Source: Rhyzopertha dominica (Eukaryota > Arthropoda > Insecta > Coleoptera > Bostrichidae). From it: a stretch of DNA of 64,000 bases. This document shows positions 11,433-23,584 of this stretch, piece after piece (position 1 is the first letter of the stretch; each line of letters opens with the position of its first letter). The position numbers and the translations under genes were made by a program. Below the pieces are notes generated by a model, which saw nothing but the letters and a program-made list of their open reading frames with translations, did no database searches and had not been told where the DNA came from. The stretch is taken from contig QCXZ01000001.1 in NCBI GenBank assembly GCA_025024175.1, forward strand, positions 4,030,001 through 4,094,000, written 5' to 3'.

Positions 11433-14297
11433 ACGACTTCACTGGTGAAAAATATACCCATCAATTTCTAGCAATGAGATGTTTCTTCTAATTGAGCAAA
11501 GCGAAGTTGAATTTGATTTGTGCAAACGATTTTCTAACGGCATGCATATTTTAAACAGTTTAAGGAAGGAGATTACACCAATGACTATCTCGATCGCCAG
11601 ACGTAGCCCCCTTGATTTTTTCGATCTGTACTGGTACAACTGAATCTGTAAACAAAATTCCAAATCGTGTTGTAGGGGCATGTAATACCATCGTAATATC
11701 CCAGCATTTTTTAACGTGTTAAGGAATGAAAGAAATAAAGCAACAAGAAAAAATTGAGTTCTACTGACTGCGCCAATTATCTAATTTTTTCAGTCTGGGA
11801 TGTTCAGGATTGAAATGGTGGGGAAGCATCCATTGCGTCATAGTTCGCCGAATGGTGTTAATTTTAAGGAACGTTATACTGTATTAAGATAACCGTATCT
11901 CGGGCGCGGCAGTTATGTTATGCTTGAATTAAACGGCGGATACAGCCCGGGACGCTGGTATTGTGTTACGCGTCCAGTAATTTAGATAAATCCTGTGTAC
12001 GATTCTCGCCACCGAAACAAGTTATTGGGGGAGAGAACGGCGACGTTGCCAAGTCGTGGTTGTCCATTAAAAATCTTGCGATTGTGAAATCGGAAGGTGT
12101 TATAAATTAATAGCAGTATCTCATTGACCCTGATAGTTTTCAGTACCTGTTTGCTAATCTTGATCAAATTTTAATGGAAATTTGAGCATATGAATTACCG
12201 AATACTTTAAATTTTACTTTTTACAGAATTGTATATAATGGTTAATTTGACCTATTTTGTTTTAATATTACTATTACTGTTGTTATTATATTTTGAAGTC
12301 GTGCAAACAATATGATATACATCATAGGAGTAGGTGCTTTTTCCCCAGGCTTTTCATTACCTTTGATGTATCATCTGCTAATTTTTTCATTTAAGGTTGT
12401 AGTTGTAATCAAACTTTAATAGGTTCCACTTACTTAATTCAAGTATTTCTTCGTTCGTGGTGTAGAAATGGAAATTATTGCTTACCTGAAAGAAAAAGAA
12501 AACTAAATTAGATACGTAGCTAATGAATATATTACATGAACAACATCTTAATATCATTTACTAGCGATTTGCTAATAATAACATTCTATGCATTGTTCTT
12601 AGCGTTTTGTGAGTTGGTTGTAGATCCAGGTAGGAAAAACGAGCATACTAAGACTTCAGACAATTGTTTGTAGTGTCAAAGAAATTTTCTACAGAAATTC
12701 AATATTGAAAGCTCGACCCGTTGTCTAGACCCCACGGAGCGACATGGCAACCCCGCCGTCCAAATGAGCCTCTCTCCCCCCGATATGTACACACGGAACG
12801 GGTTGAGATAGTGAAATTCCCGGGGCTTATCGGAATTCCAATTGAATCCCAGTAGTTATAAAGACATCGCAGTTCGGAACAAGAGCTACTAATTAGATAA
12901 CAAGTAGAAAGTTTGCCGGACGGGTTGGCGCGGCCCATCTGGCGAGAATCGGCCACGGGAGGAAGAGGGAGGGAGGGGGGACACCATGGTGACTTCCGAA
13001 CTGGACCGCCGGGCCGTGTTTACCGGAACCCCAAGACCGTAACAAGATTATGTCGTAATAGCGGATAACCGAGCGTTAAGACTGTAACTGACGGTCCTGA
13101 TACCTTTAATCTGTCGCCTGTTTATGGGGATAAGTCATTGAGGGTGATGGAACGATTAAATTGGGGAGCATGCGCGTTTATGGTCTCCTTCACATATTTT
13201 TTTTACAAAATATAAGTGTTATGGTATCCAAGAACCGCGTAAAACGTGGATATAATCAAGATTCAGTGCTGGAATCATAGGAAGATAATTCTTTGAAGAG
13301 TGTTTGAAAACCAGACAACAGGACTCCTAGAGGGAAAGACAATCACAAAAAGAAATGAAATATTGGGGACATATTTAAAGGAGAGAAGACAAAACGCGTG
13401 GAAAATGAACCGCTACAAAAGCTCAAAGCAGGACGACGACGTTGGAGGGAACAAGAAAAATGCAGCCGAACTAAGTTACCATCAAACGTGGAGGCGAATA
13501 AAAAGGTATCCGCTAGTTGGCTGCACCCTGAAAATCTCCCCATTCCAATCCCTAAACGCCTGTAACATGTGCTACATGGAAGCCCACTACCAACAAACGT
13601 GTCACCCCTCGAACCCAGCGAAGAAGTAGCCGGCCCGGCTGGTTCAATGGATCAATCAATTATTTTTCAAAATCACCCACAACGGATTATCAATTTGTCT
13701 AAACCTTCATTAATTTTAATGGACCGTGCAGTTCTTGGCTAAAATCTTTCTTTGATGATTGGCTTATCAAAAACAACATTATTTTGGAACCTGATATGTT
13801 TATAGATATCTGGATTGATACAGCTAGCAAATGAAGATGAAAAGCAGAAGGGATATCTATTAGATGAGCTACTTAAACTCATGGTCATGACGNACCTTAT
13901 TATTACGCTTAGATTTTATAGTATTTCCTTTAGAATTATTATTAATATTAACATAAACATTTATCTCAAGAACGACCTTATCGTTTTGATTGGAATTATT
14001 CAAATTCACTTGATAAGGAGTTGTTAAAGGGTCTTGAAGGGCGCAAAACTTCGCTGGCGTTCGGTAGAACAAGGAATTTTCAAATACAATGCTTCGGATT
14101 CCACCAATTCCTTCTTGTATACACTTTTGCTTGTTGCTTCTTAAGGTTCTTACTAGGACATGAACAGAATTTACTTCGTTGAATTGCTTTGTTTGAGAAT
14201 CTCAAAGTTTGCAGTGGCCTCCAACCAGTCGGTTGTGCTATAGTGCATCTATATCTGTCGATTTTAAACAAACCACTACGCACTTAAAAAATCCAGT
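11433..14297. other. No recognised gene
   Basis: Mixed AT-rich DNA with a GC-rich island at about 12,700-13,060. Several 60-110-codon frames exist (for example 13,300-13,629 plus) but none shows a domain, signal peptide or splice-supported continuation. The 300-400 bases before 14,298 could be the LTR of the element whose primer-binding site is listed next, but no partner LTR is in the window. Confidence 0.35.
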
Positions 14298-14313
14298 TGG
14301 CGCAGTCAGTAGG
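14298..14313 (+). mobile_element. Probable LTR-retrotransposon primer-binding site (tRNA-Ser)
   Basis: TGGCGCAGTCAGTAGG is complementary, with one mismatch, to CCA plus the 3' acceptor/T-arm of insect tRNA-Ser, and the following bases still resemble ATTCGAA of the T arm. tRNA-Ser priming is known for some insect gypsy-group elements. The TGG complementing the added CCA argues against a tRNA gene fragment. No gag or pol was found downstream, so only a 5' remnant or solo fragment is left. Confidence 0.5.
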
Positions 14314-16107
14314 TGAATCGAAGGCGAGCAATGCGGATCATGAGTTCCACGAAGCATTAGATTGCAAGATCGCGCCACTCCCGCGCCTACCGTCGTATAA
14401 CGCAAACAAAGCCTGTTTGCTACTCAATTAATTCGTTATCCGTTCGTTACAAGTGTAGCGCGGCCGGGATAGGGGGCGTGACGATGTCTCGGGAAACAAA
14501 AGGAGCAATCAGGGCATATTTAAATTTTAAATATCTCAATTAAAGCGGCACAATATACATTTCCATCTTAATTGCGAAATCCACCTGTTCAGCGTCGTCC
14601 GTCTAGCGTAATCTCGCGATGCAATCGATAATACGAAATGCTTAATAAAAGACAATGCGGACTGACGGGTAGGGGGGGGGGGGATATGAATTAAATTAAT
14701 TTGGCGGGGGATATGGCTTCTGCATCTGAAAAGCTGCCGCTATGGCAAGTTTTATTTTCTTAATGCCTCAAATATAGTTACTATGAAGTTGTTTATAAAA
14801 AATGACGATTGCATAAAACCAAAAAACTTTGTGGTTCTTTTAGTAAAATATCTCTTAGCCATAGTTATTCAACAAACTCCTTGCATTACATGCATGTCTT
14901 TCGTCTTTCCTGCAAATTATGCGACCAATTATTCATCGCCCATATTTCGAAATGCACGTGGCATCGTGCCCAATATTCTTATTAACCATAATCGTAATAA
15001 TACTGTACTGCCGAATCAATTTGGGTAGGTAATAAAATGCCCGCAGTTCAATTATCGTTTTGTGATAGGTTACGCCCAACACGAGTATTATACAGACATA
15101 ATTAAAATCGTTGCCGAACGAAAAGGTTAACATTTGCGAAATTAGATTTGGCGGTTTAATTTATTTCTAATTTGGACCGTGAGAACTGAAACAGAATTCT
15201 GGGCAACATATTTGGGAAGCGATTATAATAATTAATAAGGGGACGGTATCAAATCAAAAGAAAACTTATGCAACCATATAGAACATGTGACGAAAATTCC
15301 ATTGAGGATGGTGTTTGTTTATTCAAAAATGAAATAGAGACAGCTCTCTTGGGTTTTATTCTTAGTTTTTCGTATTTAACAGGTAAAGGCTTCTCGAGCG
15401 CACTATTTGTTATCTACGCATAGAATTACTATCAAAATAAAGCTTTTGGGGTAACATAACATCAATTAAAAACAATCTAAGCCAAATTTAAACATTTACA
15501 CTCAACCGGATTGGAGCTTTTGCATACCACCAGAGAATGGCATTCCTGGAGCCCGCAACGTACGTCAGGGTGCGTTTTATATGATTACCCGGGTGCACAT
15601 GACATTTCATGGCAGTTTGTCTGCTTAATAGCCTCTGCCGCGGACATTTCAATATAATACTGATACAGCAATCCGCGGCCCATTGTTGTCCGTAAAAACA
15701 AAAAGACGCGCACTGTCCGATTGTCCAAGAACGCCAAATCTGACAGGAATATGAATCGGCTGTCAGCGTCGCTTTGTCGAAAAATTCGGGCCATCACACG
15801 TTGGGAATTAATGAAAGAGCGACGGTATTGTCCTCTGCGCCGCGGAACCCGTTCTGTATAAACCTACCAGAGACGTTTCGCAATAAAATATTCCGTTCTA
15901 ATTAGTTCCGGGTGTCGGGTGTTGCGAAGGGGTCAAGACTTTATAAACTCGTTTCAAACTTGTAGGTGTCTGAAACAAACTGGACACGATAAATTACGAA
16001 AGATCCTGCGGGCGAATTAAACGGTCCGGCGGTGAGCTGCATACTCGGCTGGCTGCATTTTTTTTGTTATGGTTCAAACTTCAAAGTGCCAATCTACTGG
16101 CAACATC
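14314..16107. other. No recognised gene
   Basis: Contains a 12-base poly-G run at about 14,672 and moderately GC-rich unique segments (14,320-14,720 and 15,520-16,060) separated by AT-rich DNA. No protein motif was found. Confidence 0.35.
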
Positions 16108-16165
16108 AACATTTTCGTAGTTAGCTGTTTCGGCTTATGAAGCCTTCTCAGAATAGCTACCCCCA
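16108..16165 (-). ncRNA. Degenerate hammerhead-like motif (minus strand)
   Basis: On the minus strand the order is CTGAGAA (16,151-16,145), helix II GGCTT-CAT-AAGCC, then GAAA (16,131-16,128). It is the mirror partner of the plus-strand motif at 16,393-16,446. The core G8 is A, and helices I and III are poorly formed, so cleavage is not expected. It probably marks the opposite end or an inverted second copy of the same small element. Confidence 0.45.
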
Positions 16166-16392
16166 GCAAACAACCCGGCACAGATCAGGCTTCCCTTATA
16201 TACTCCAAGGGAGACGATGTGTATGCGAGAATTAAAATGGATGCCATCTAGTGACAATTTTAACGATATTATCCACTCGTTTCAGTAGAGAACTAATCTG
16301 AACTTTAACCCAGTTTGCAGCGGGTGTTTAAAAAAACCGACAATTTCTGCAGAGTGCAGTACTCAAGCACAAACAAAATTACATCTTATGGG

Positions 16393-16446
16393 ACTATAAG
16401 TGTGCTGAGGAGGCTTTATAAGCCGAAACAGTTATCCACAGATAGT
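16393..16446 (+). ncRNA. Hammerhead ribozyme-like motif, type I
   Basis: The core is CTGAGGA (16,405-16,411). Helix II is GGCTT-TAT-AAGCC (16,412-16,424), then GAAA (16,425-16,428). Helix III is the eight bases 16,428-16,435, nearly palindromic with one C-A mismatch. C16,436 is the expected cleavage residue. Helix I forms from TGTG (16,401-16,404) with CACA (16,437-16,440), extended by ACTAT (16,393-16,397) with ATAGT (16,442-16,446). This matches the compact type I fold reported in Penelope-like elements. The helix III mismatch leaves activity uncertain. Confidence 0.55.
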
Positions 16447-16521
16447 TTTGACACAGACGACTTGTCGTAGACGTAATTTTGTTATTGTTAAAATTGACGT
16501 TGTTTTGTTCAGAGTAATCCT

Positions 16522-17821
16522 AATTGGGTATTTGCCATGTATTTATATTTTATTAAATTGCATATTAATAGGTAGCATCTAATCCACAAAACAACTGTGN
16601 CAGCTTATAAATTCGTAAAAATGGATCGTAAGGTGTATTTGTAATATTAAAAATGTGAGTATATAAAGGGACCGCCAAAACGCGAACATATTGGCCGTGA
16701 CGTCGGGTGTCTTGTACATGGCCGCTTGTTTACAACTGGGGTCAGCGCGTCACGCGTCAGCCTCAGCCCGTCAATTTATCAGTTTGTTGTTTGCGTTCAT
16801 TTTGTGACAAGCGAATTAAAATACGCCAAGAAAAAGTGAAAAACTTATGAGTTATGACTTCTGAAGGTATGTTCATTGTTATAGAATTTGTGTACAGCGA
16901 CGAGCGATTCAACGCGGCGGAGATGAGGAACGTAAAAGCAACAGCATAAGTGAACTTTTTATCAAATTAACGTAACATAGATAATTTGATCACTGTGGGT
17001 TGTTGGAAACGTACTATTTGCAAACATAAAAATGTAAGAATCAAGAATGTACCCTACACTTAACATTTATTTTAGAGGTCAGAATAAATATAAATTGCCA
17101 TTTATTTTCGGGGCTCTTGCGGCTCGTTTCCGGTCTGGCTAACAGTCGAATATATGGGGAATAACGTCGTTCTTATTATAACATTTCTCTCTATCAACTT
17201 AAAACGCATATAATTTTTCATATCCTCTTCAAGCTATAACAAAATGGAAACTGAATGGTAAACACTTATAACCCCAAAAAGATTAATAATACTTACAGTG
17301 AGAATTAAGTTGATATTCACAACAGAAAAACAAACTTTGCGATTTCGGCATATCACGTCTAGGGGCAAACAACTTTTTCATACGTTGATAATCTCGAGGA
17401 ACGGTTACAAAAATTTTGTTAGCTGTAGGTACTGACTGAATTACTTTTATAACCATGTACAAAACAACACTTGTTTTGTTTTTCATACATAATAGATGCT
17501 TGTAAAACTACACAAATCACTTTTTGGTGCGACCTCTTACACCGTCCTTTCAATAAACACCACACAAATGCTTTACCAATACAAGAATGATACTACACCA
17601 TTAAACAGCATGCTCCTGGGTAATGTTTACATGACACTTGACGTCACGAGTTGAATAACCTTGGATAGAAGCGTTTTGGCGGTGACTCCTAGGATTCGAA
17701 TTTCAGACATGAAATTCTCTACCTGCAAATATTTTTTTGGTTTTCTTAACATGGCGTGCGATATATGTACACTTCAAGATTCATTTTACGTAATGTTCAA
17801 AAAAAGTTATAATACCCAATT
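16522..17821 (-). mobile_element. THAP-family DNA transposon, copy T3 (most complete)
   Basis: The 1.3-kb element has termini AATTGGGTATTTGCCATG and AATACCCAATT. The subterminal inverted blocks carry CCGCCAAAACGC near both ends, with TGACGTCG on the left (about 16,697) and TGACGTCA on the right (17,640-17,647). The interior order is identical to T2. No target duplication is obvious in the flanks. Confidence 0.88.
17150..17490 (-). pseudogene. THAP zinc-finger domain relic in T3
   Basis: The minus frame reads TANKIFVTVPRDYQRMKKLF, then RRDMPKSQSLFFCCEY, followed by a donor-like GTAAGTATT and, after an acceptor-like TTATAG, LEEDMKNYMRFKL. The zinc-binding histidine of CCEDH is changed here (CCEYQ), so this copy could not form a normal finger. 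Confidence 0.7.
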
Positions 17822-20270
17822 ATCTTTGGCTAGAGGAATATCTCAATACTTGAAATTTCTTAAAAATTTTCTCCTTTTTGTAGTATAATAACTTAAATCA
17901 CCCTTTAAATTCAAGGGCGACTCTGCTGTAAGCATCTAAAATTCCTCATATAAACGAATCGTCATATTACCATCTTAGATTTAAACCTTTTGACATTCCG
18001 GGCATTCCGAAATAATTCATCGGCCAACCCGAGACTGGACCTGTAAAACAGCGCGTTTTATATGCGGCGGTGTGACATTTTTCAGCAGTAGACGGCTGTT
18101 CCTCTCAGCAGATCGCATTTACCCCTTAAAGAAACAGAAAGGGCCGATCGACGTTGCAAGCTGTAGTTGTATCGTTCAGGACCGTTTCCAAAAGTGATCT
18201 TTGTAACATAGCAGTTAGACAAATTTATAGCTGGTTTTACAAAAATTAACCGTTTGTTTTTTCATGACTGTGTGTGAGTATTTTCAGTGTTCTTCTATCC
18301 TAAATAAAATTTTTGCTCCTTAGAATCTCTGATTTCGTCCAGGTGTGGAAAAACATCTGAAACGAGTTCAATGAAGGGGGAAAGGCAAATTTTATCTTAG
18401 TTTCAATGTTAGAAAAATTTCACACTACCTAGATTGCTGTTTCCCCGTTGAGTTAAAATTTACTGGTTTAGCATTTTTTCCAATGTGGAATAAAACCAGA
18501 AATTTTAGAATTAGCACATTGTATATATGTTACCTTTATTATTTTATGTCTTATGAAATCCCAAAATAGTTAAAGTTAAAGAATTTATCTATTTTTTCAT
18601 TCGGTTAGTGAATCCATTAAAAATGATCCAGGTTGCAAAAAGGTCTTCACATGAAGTGAAAATGTTTCTTACCACTGACACAACATGGTTTTGTTCATTT
18701 TACAGTATAGATAAAGTAACTATCTTAAAATCTATTAGAATCTTTGATTTCTCCCTCGGATACATAATTATAAGTAATCTAGCAGCAAAATTAGAATCCG
18801 AGATGGTTTTCCTAGCATCCAAAGAATATATTCTTCGATTACGATATAAATTCAGATGGTTTAGGGTTTGTATGTCGCTGATCATTAAAAAAAAACATGT
18901 AGTTTCAAAGTCCTTCGTATGACCAATTTTTTTGTGTTTCGACACCGAGTAAGCGTCTTCAGTAGCCGAGTTTGTACGAAATAAAGTAACAGAGCATTAG
19001 TTACATCTTAATTTAATGGCTTACTAACCGCATAAACGGGCGATTTTGGCAACACAGCACCCGCCTTATACCTTACCCCGGCTGAGCGGGCAAGATGATT
19101 GATAGTCACCTGGTTCAACCGTCGCTGGCGCTGACGTCACTTCATTAACTTCGCCGATAATGAAATACCGTGGTTTTGCTAATTGAATGTCCATGTAGGG
19201 GGTAATAGGATATATACGTGTGCCCTATGTGACCGGCATTATCCGACACACTATCGGTACGACGGTGGGAAATATTGAATTTCGTAGCTAGTTCACTCCT
19301 AAATGAAATGGTCGGGTTGCAGAATGGAAATAACGCACTAATATTTGTCTACTGTCCTGAAAAAATTGGCTTTGGAACAATCTTTTTTTATGTTAAAACA
19401 GATACGAATTTTGTGGAAAAATTTTCTCACTTCAGCTTGACAAAGCAACAGATGGTAACGAAGTCACCAATGTAATAACTCATGTTCGATTTTGCGATGT
19501 ATTGTTGGTAGTTGAAGATCTATTGTTTCGTGAACCAATAGAGCTACAACACTGCTTGAATTATTCAATATTCACTGGCAAAACTGTAGGGAATGAGCAA
19601 TATTGGGAAAATTCTAAAGGTTACATGCTACTGTGAGGCAAAAGTCACCAGATCATGTTTGTAGTAAACTACATAAAAGGGAGGTCTGTAAAATCAAGAC
19701 TTTTGCGTTGTTATTGTTATGGGACAAATTTATACATTGTATTTATGAACACCAAAAGATGGTGTCAATAGCACTTCTACTACACTTACAGTTTGTACAT
19801 TTGTGCAATTGTGCAAAATATGGGTTTCGATTGACTTAAATATTGTTTATTGCTAGAACTATTTATGGTATTCCACACGTAACCATACGACAGCACTCAG
19901 TACCGTCCAGGACATATTTTTGTAGAAAATGTTCCAAGTGTCCAGTTATTTGTTTTCATCATACTCTTAGCAGTAATCCTTTGTATAATAATAACTTTTT
20001 TTTGTTGCAGGTAAGTGATTTTTTCCAATAGCCTGTAAACACGTAAGTTGACTCAAGTTGGTATAATGCAGTTATGTTTATTCTAGGATTATTTTGTTAG
20101 TGAAACCAAACCTAGACATATTGATATCTACATCTGGACAATTTCCAATACACATAATTTAATTTTCCTGCTATGATATCTGTTGCACTGCAGCAGTTTC
20201 AAAGTTAGATAAACCTTCCTTAATATGCCGACTACATGTTTGAAACGATGATAAGGTACTTTAGACTATT
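17822..20270. other. No recognised gene
   Basis: AT-rich DNA. Frames of 60-100 codons (for example 18,608-18,922 plus and 19,275-19,475 plus) show no domain. Positions 18,960-19,260 are slightly GC-richer and look unique. Confidence 0.35.
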
Positions 20271-20274
20271 TTAT

Positions 20275-20780
20275 ATTGATCTTTAGGTTTATTTTTAGCA
20301 GCGCTTTATTCCATATTTCTTGGTTAACTGCAGTTCTATTTTCATTTTTTGCATATATCTTTATGTCGTTGACAAATGCGCTTTCTGATATTGTCACGGG
20401 CTTCATGTTTCTATATCCTATGTGTAAATTATTCAATTTTTCTTTGCAAAGTGTTGGACTTAGAATACCACCTTGTCTTCATCCTTCGTTTCTAACAAAT
20501 TCTTCAGATATCATATTGTTGGTTCTTATGTAGTTTATTATGTTGTCTACTAATGTTTTAATTACTTCTCTTTTCCCCAACGGTTTCCGTATTAGTTTCT
20601 TGGCACACTGTCGAAAGCCTTTTCTTTTGTTGATATTGTGTTTCTTCTCTATGATTTGCTTTAATGCAAATATGTGATCCTGCACACTTTTGCCTGTTGT
20701 GAATCCACTTTGTGATTGTTTAAAACATAATATGTCCTCGAATAGGGAAAATACGCAGAATAAAAGCATCTCATCCACGA
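20275..20780 (-). pseudogene. Non-LTR retrotransposon reverse-transcriptase fragment
   Basis: On the minus strand the frame reads QSGFTTGKSVQDHIFALKQ, a conserved RT finger/palm block. After a stop it continues RQGGILSPTL, then NLHIGYRNMKPVTISESAF and WNKALLKINLKIN. The catalytic FADD box has become FVNDI. The ends are eroded and the rest of the element is absent. The sequence resembles the plus-strand relic at 36,488-36,665 in style and may be the same family. Confidence 0.8.
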
Positions 20781-20799
20781 ATTATAACCATCAACGCCA

Positions 20800-21245
20800 A
20801 CATGAAAGTGTGCGTTTTTACCTTTTTTTTCGCGCGATATTTGAGACCGGCCGCGGGAAAATTTCGCAATCAACGTTTTTCTTCATTACACCGGCGCGTT
20901 TTTTTTTTCGGCGCCCCCTGGCGGCCGGCGGGCACGTCCGCGCCGCCCAACGCGTCTAATGACTCCTTTTTTTCGAAAAGTGGCAAATTTAGAATTACGG
21001 GCGGCCAACCCGGCCGACAATACGTTACAAATGACAACTGAAATACGCAAATGAAGAATTGTCGAACGTGTGAATGGCGGCCGTAATGATCCTAACCGCA
21101 CCTCGGCTCTGCCACCACGTCGAATCACGTGATTTGTGCTCATTCTCCGGCGACCTCGGTAATGAGATATTGTCCGGCCGGAGGGACAACTTTCTGGATT
21201 TTCTGGGAAACGCGGCGGTCTTCTCGGCCTGCGGGCTGATTTACA
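20800..21245. other. GC- and CpG-rich unique island
   Basis: The composition differs sharply from the flanks, with many CG dinucleotides (for example GGCGCCCCCTGGCGGCCGGC). Overlapping frames on both strands have no motif. It could be a conserved regulatory element or a promoter-like region. Confidence 0.35.
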
Positions 21246-21246
21246 C

Positions 21247-21277
<31 letters not shown>

Positions 21278-21278
21278 T
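21247..21278. repeat. (GA)n microsatellite
   Basis: About 16 GA units with one interruption. Confidence 0.95.
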
Positions 21279-21715
21279 AAGCTCATATGGAGTCTTCTGG
21301 TTGTTTTGCTTGGCCGCCAGAATTAAAAAAAAAATCAGTTTCCTACAAATAGTGTGTCAAAGTGACTTGATTGCAAATATCACTTTGAAACGTTTCTGTA
21401 ATATTGAAATTATTGGAAAAAAGCAGTTTCCTGAACATAAAAGTTAAAATTTCTCTGACTTTTCCGACAATGCAATTGTAAAATGTCCAAGTATTGATGA
21501 ATAAATATTATTCTGCGGCGCATTCGAGCCTGATGGTTTCTAGTTTCGCGTGTGGTATAATTAAAGACAGCCTGTACGAAAAATCGCAGCATGTCCTTCA
21601 CAGACATTGTCAAAAATGTGGTAGCATGGTAGAAAGGGTCAAAAAACGTACTGGTTTGAAAAAGACTACGGTCGACCTTTATAAAAGCGTTGAAAGAAAA
21701 AAATATTTTCATTCA

Positions 21716-22956
21716 ACGATAAGAGATCTCGCATTTGCTCTTTATCCATAATAGATACATACATGTATGTATTTATTCTGGATAGAGTATTGAAGAAAAC
21801 CGTAGAAAACTCCAATCAGATCTCTATTGTCTTAAGCCAGTCTTTAACACCTTCATCAACACGATGGATCTGTTGACCATATGTCCAATTGTTTGGAGGG
21901 GATCTCCACATTCACAAGAAGGGTTGATAGATGAATCCCATTTATTAAGAAAAAACTTGCATTTCGCGAAGGCGATTCAAAGTAACCCAAGACCTTCTTG
22001 GGAGGTCAGTTCCTGCTACCTCTTCAGTATAAGCTGCCGATTGAAAATACCATGTTTCTTAAGTTGCCAAACCGAACACCATCCATCTTCAATGGTATAA
22101 GGATCACGAAGGAAATCTTCTGTCCACAGAGGTCTTCTAGAAGTTAGCCGAGTTGTAGGTAGCTCTTGCAGATCTCGGGAAATCAGAAACTCATTAGGAG
22201 TTGATTGATATTTTTGCCAAGCTTTATATGTAGCAAACTGTCTGCGAATCTCCGGAGGAGCAATGTTTGAAAGAATCGGAAGCCAAGGTAATGGAGTTGA
22301 CTTAATTGTTCCAGTGATTAGTCGCATTGCAGTATTTAACTGAGTGTCAATTTTTCCCGTGTGATGACTGTTTTTCCAAACAGGACAGCAGTGCTATAAA
22401 GCAAGGCGGTTGCAGAAGTACGGAGTACATTTGCATTTGCACCCCAACTTGTACCAGCAAGCTTATGCAGAATTTTATTTCTAGTCTGTAATTTTTTACT
22501 GACGTTTTCTAGATGTTTCTTGTACGTTAGAGACGTATCTAGGGTCACTCCGAGGTATTTTGGCGAGAAGTTATGTTTAAGAATTATGTTATCTGACATG
22601 ACTTGAAGCTGTTTCCTCTTTTGGTGATTGTTGAGATGAAAGCAAGTTACTTCTGTCTTCAATGGATTAGGGCACAAGCCCCAGGTTTTAAAATAGCAAT
22701 TCATAATCTCGATGTCACTTGAAAGGTTTTGTTCAAGTACAGAAAAGTCTTTACTTTGCAAAGCCAATGTCATGTCGTCTGCATACACAAATTTTCTCGA
22801 TTGAGTTACTGGATGGTTACTTATGTGAAGGTTGAAAAGAATACGGGACAGATTCGATCCTTGTGGAAGACCATTATACAGAATTCTAAATTTGCTACTT
22901 TGCTCTCCCAAAAACTCTCTGAATTGACCACAAGAACAATTAATGCCGAAATTCAC
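21716..22956 (-). pseudogene. Non-LTR retrotransposon RT and C-terminus, 5'-truncated (family L1a)
   Basis: On the minus strand the frame has LPQGSNLSRILFNLHIS (RT block 4), FVYADDMTLAL (catalytic YADD), KTWGLCPNPLKTEVTCFHL and PKYLGVTLDTSLTYKKHLE. After a break near 22,330 it continues MRLITGTIKSTPLPWLPILS and the C-terminal region, where a CECGDPLQT-type zinc-knuckle remnant can be read near 21,900. The 3' end near 21,716-21,830 is nearly identical to 54,930-55,070. It lacks the endonuclease and N-terminal RT, as expected for incomplete reverse transcription. The family resembles Jockey/CR1-group elements; the exact clade was not determined. Confidence 0.88.
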
Positions 22957-23184
22957 ATCAAAGAATGTTTAAAAAAGCGCCCGCTTTCTTTTCTAAGGAA
23001 GCACGAAGAGCTGACATTATTTTGGCCAGATTTAGGTTCTGCTCATTATGCAAGGAATGTAAAAAATTTATTAATGGAAAAACAAATAAATTTTGTAGAG
23101 AAATAAGTAAATCCACCTAATGTGCCACAGTGTTGGCCAACTGAAAAATATTGGGCTTGTTGCAAAAAAAGTTAAAAAAGAATA
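22930..23184 (+). pseudogene. IS630/mariner-like transposase C-terminal fragment
   Basis: The plus frame reads INAEIHIKECLKKRPLSF, LFWPDLGSAHYARNV (the D of FWPD is the second catalytic aspartate) and, after one in-frame stop at 23,104, VNPPNVPQCWPTEKYWACC, whose TEKYW corresponds to the third acidic site. It abuts the 5' side of the minus-strand non-LTR copy, which probably inserted into or beside it. Confidence 0.75.
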
Positions 23185-23219
23185 TCCAGCGGTTCAAAAT
23201 TTCTAGATACTAAACGAGG

Positions 23220-23422
23220 GTTTACCGCGTAATAAATGGTGCACACTAAATCGTTTGAGAACTGGGCATGGACAAATGTTGAGCAAATGGAATGATCTAC
23301 ACAATCCAACTTGCATAAGAGCTTTTTATAATACACCTTATAGGGTAGAAGATTTTTCCCGAAATATTACTACTACAGTACTAAAAGTAATGTTTAACCA
23401 TGAATTGAAAATATCTCTATAA
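23220..23422 (+). pseudogene. Non-LTR retrotransposon C-terminal fragment
   Basis: The frame GLPRNKWCTLNRLRTGHGQ, followed by KWNDLHNPTC and ending LKISL plus stop, matches the C-terminal region of Jockey/CR1-group non-LTR ORF2 proteins. The same LNRLRTGHG signature recurs at 47.4 kb on the minus strand. Confidence 0.65.
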
Positions 23423-23584
23423 GTTTAGTATATTAAACTAGCATTTGATGACATANTAGGGTATTCAGATTGTACATCATCTAAATGTTCAGTTTTTGAG
23501 GTTAATATAGTTTTTTGAGGCTTACTAAGAATTTAAAATGGCTAGTATTCCCTTTAAAAGAAGGCTTCCGTGGTTGTTGTCGAT

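Noticed and set aside
13300..13629. 109-codon plus frame
   Set aside because: No recognisable domain, signal or splice context; kept only as unassigned sequence.
14298..14313. tRNA-Ser gene fragment
   Set aside because: The TGG complementary to the post-transcriptionally added CCA is present, which favours a primer-binding site; no anticodon arm is found.
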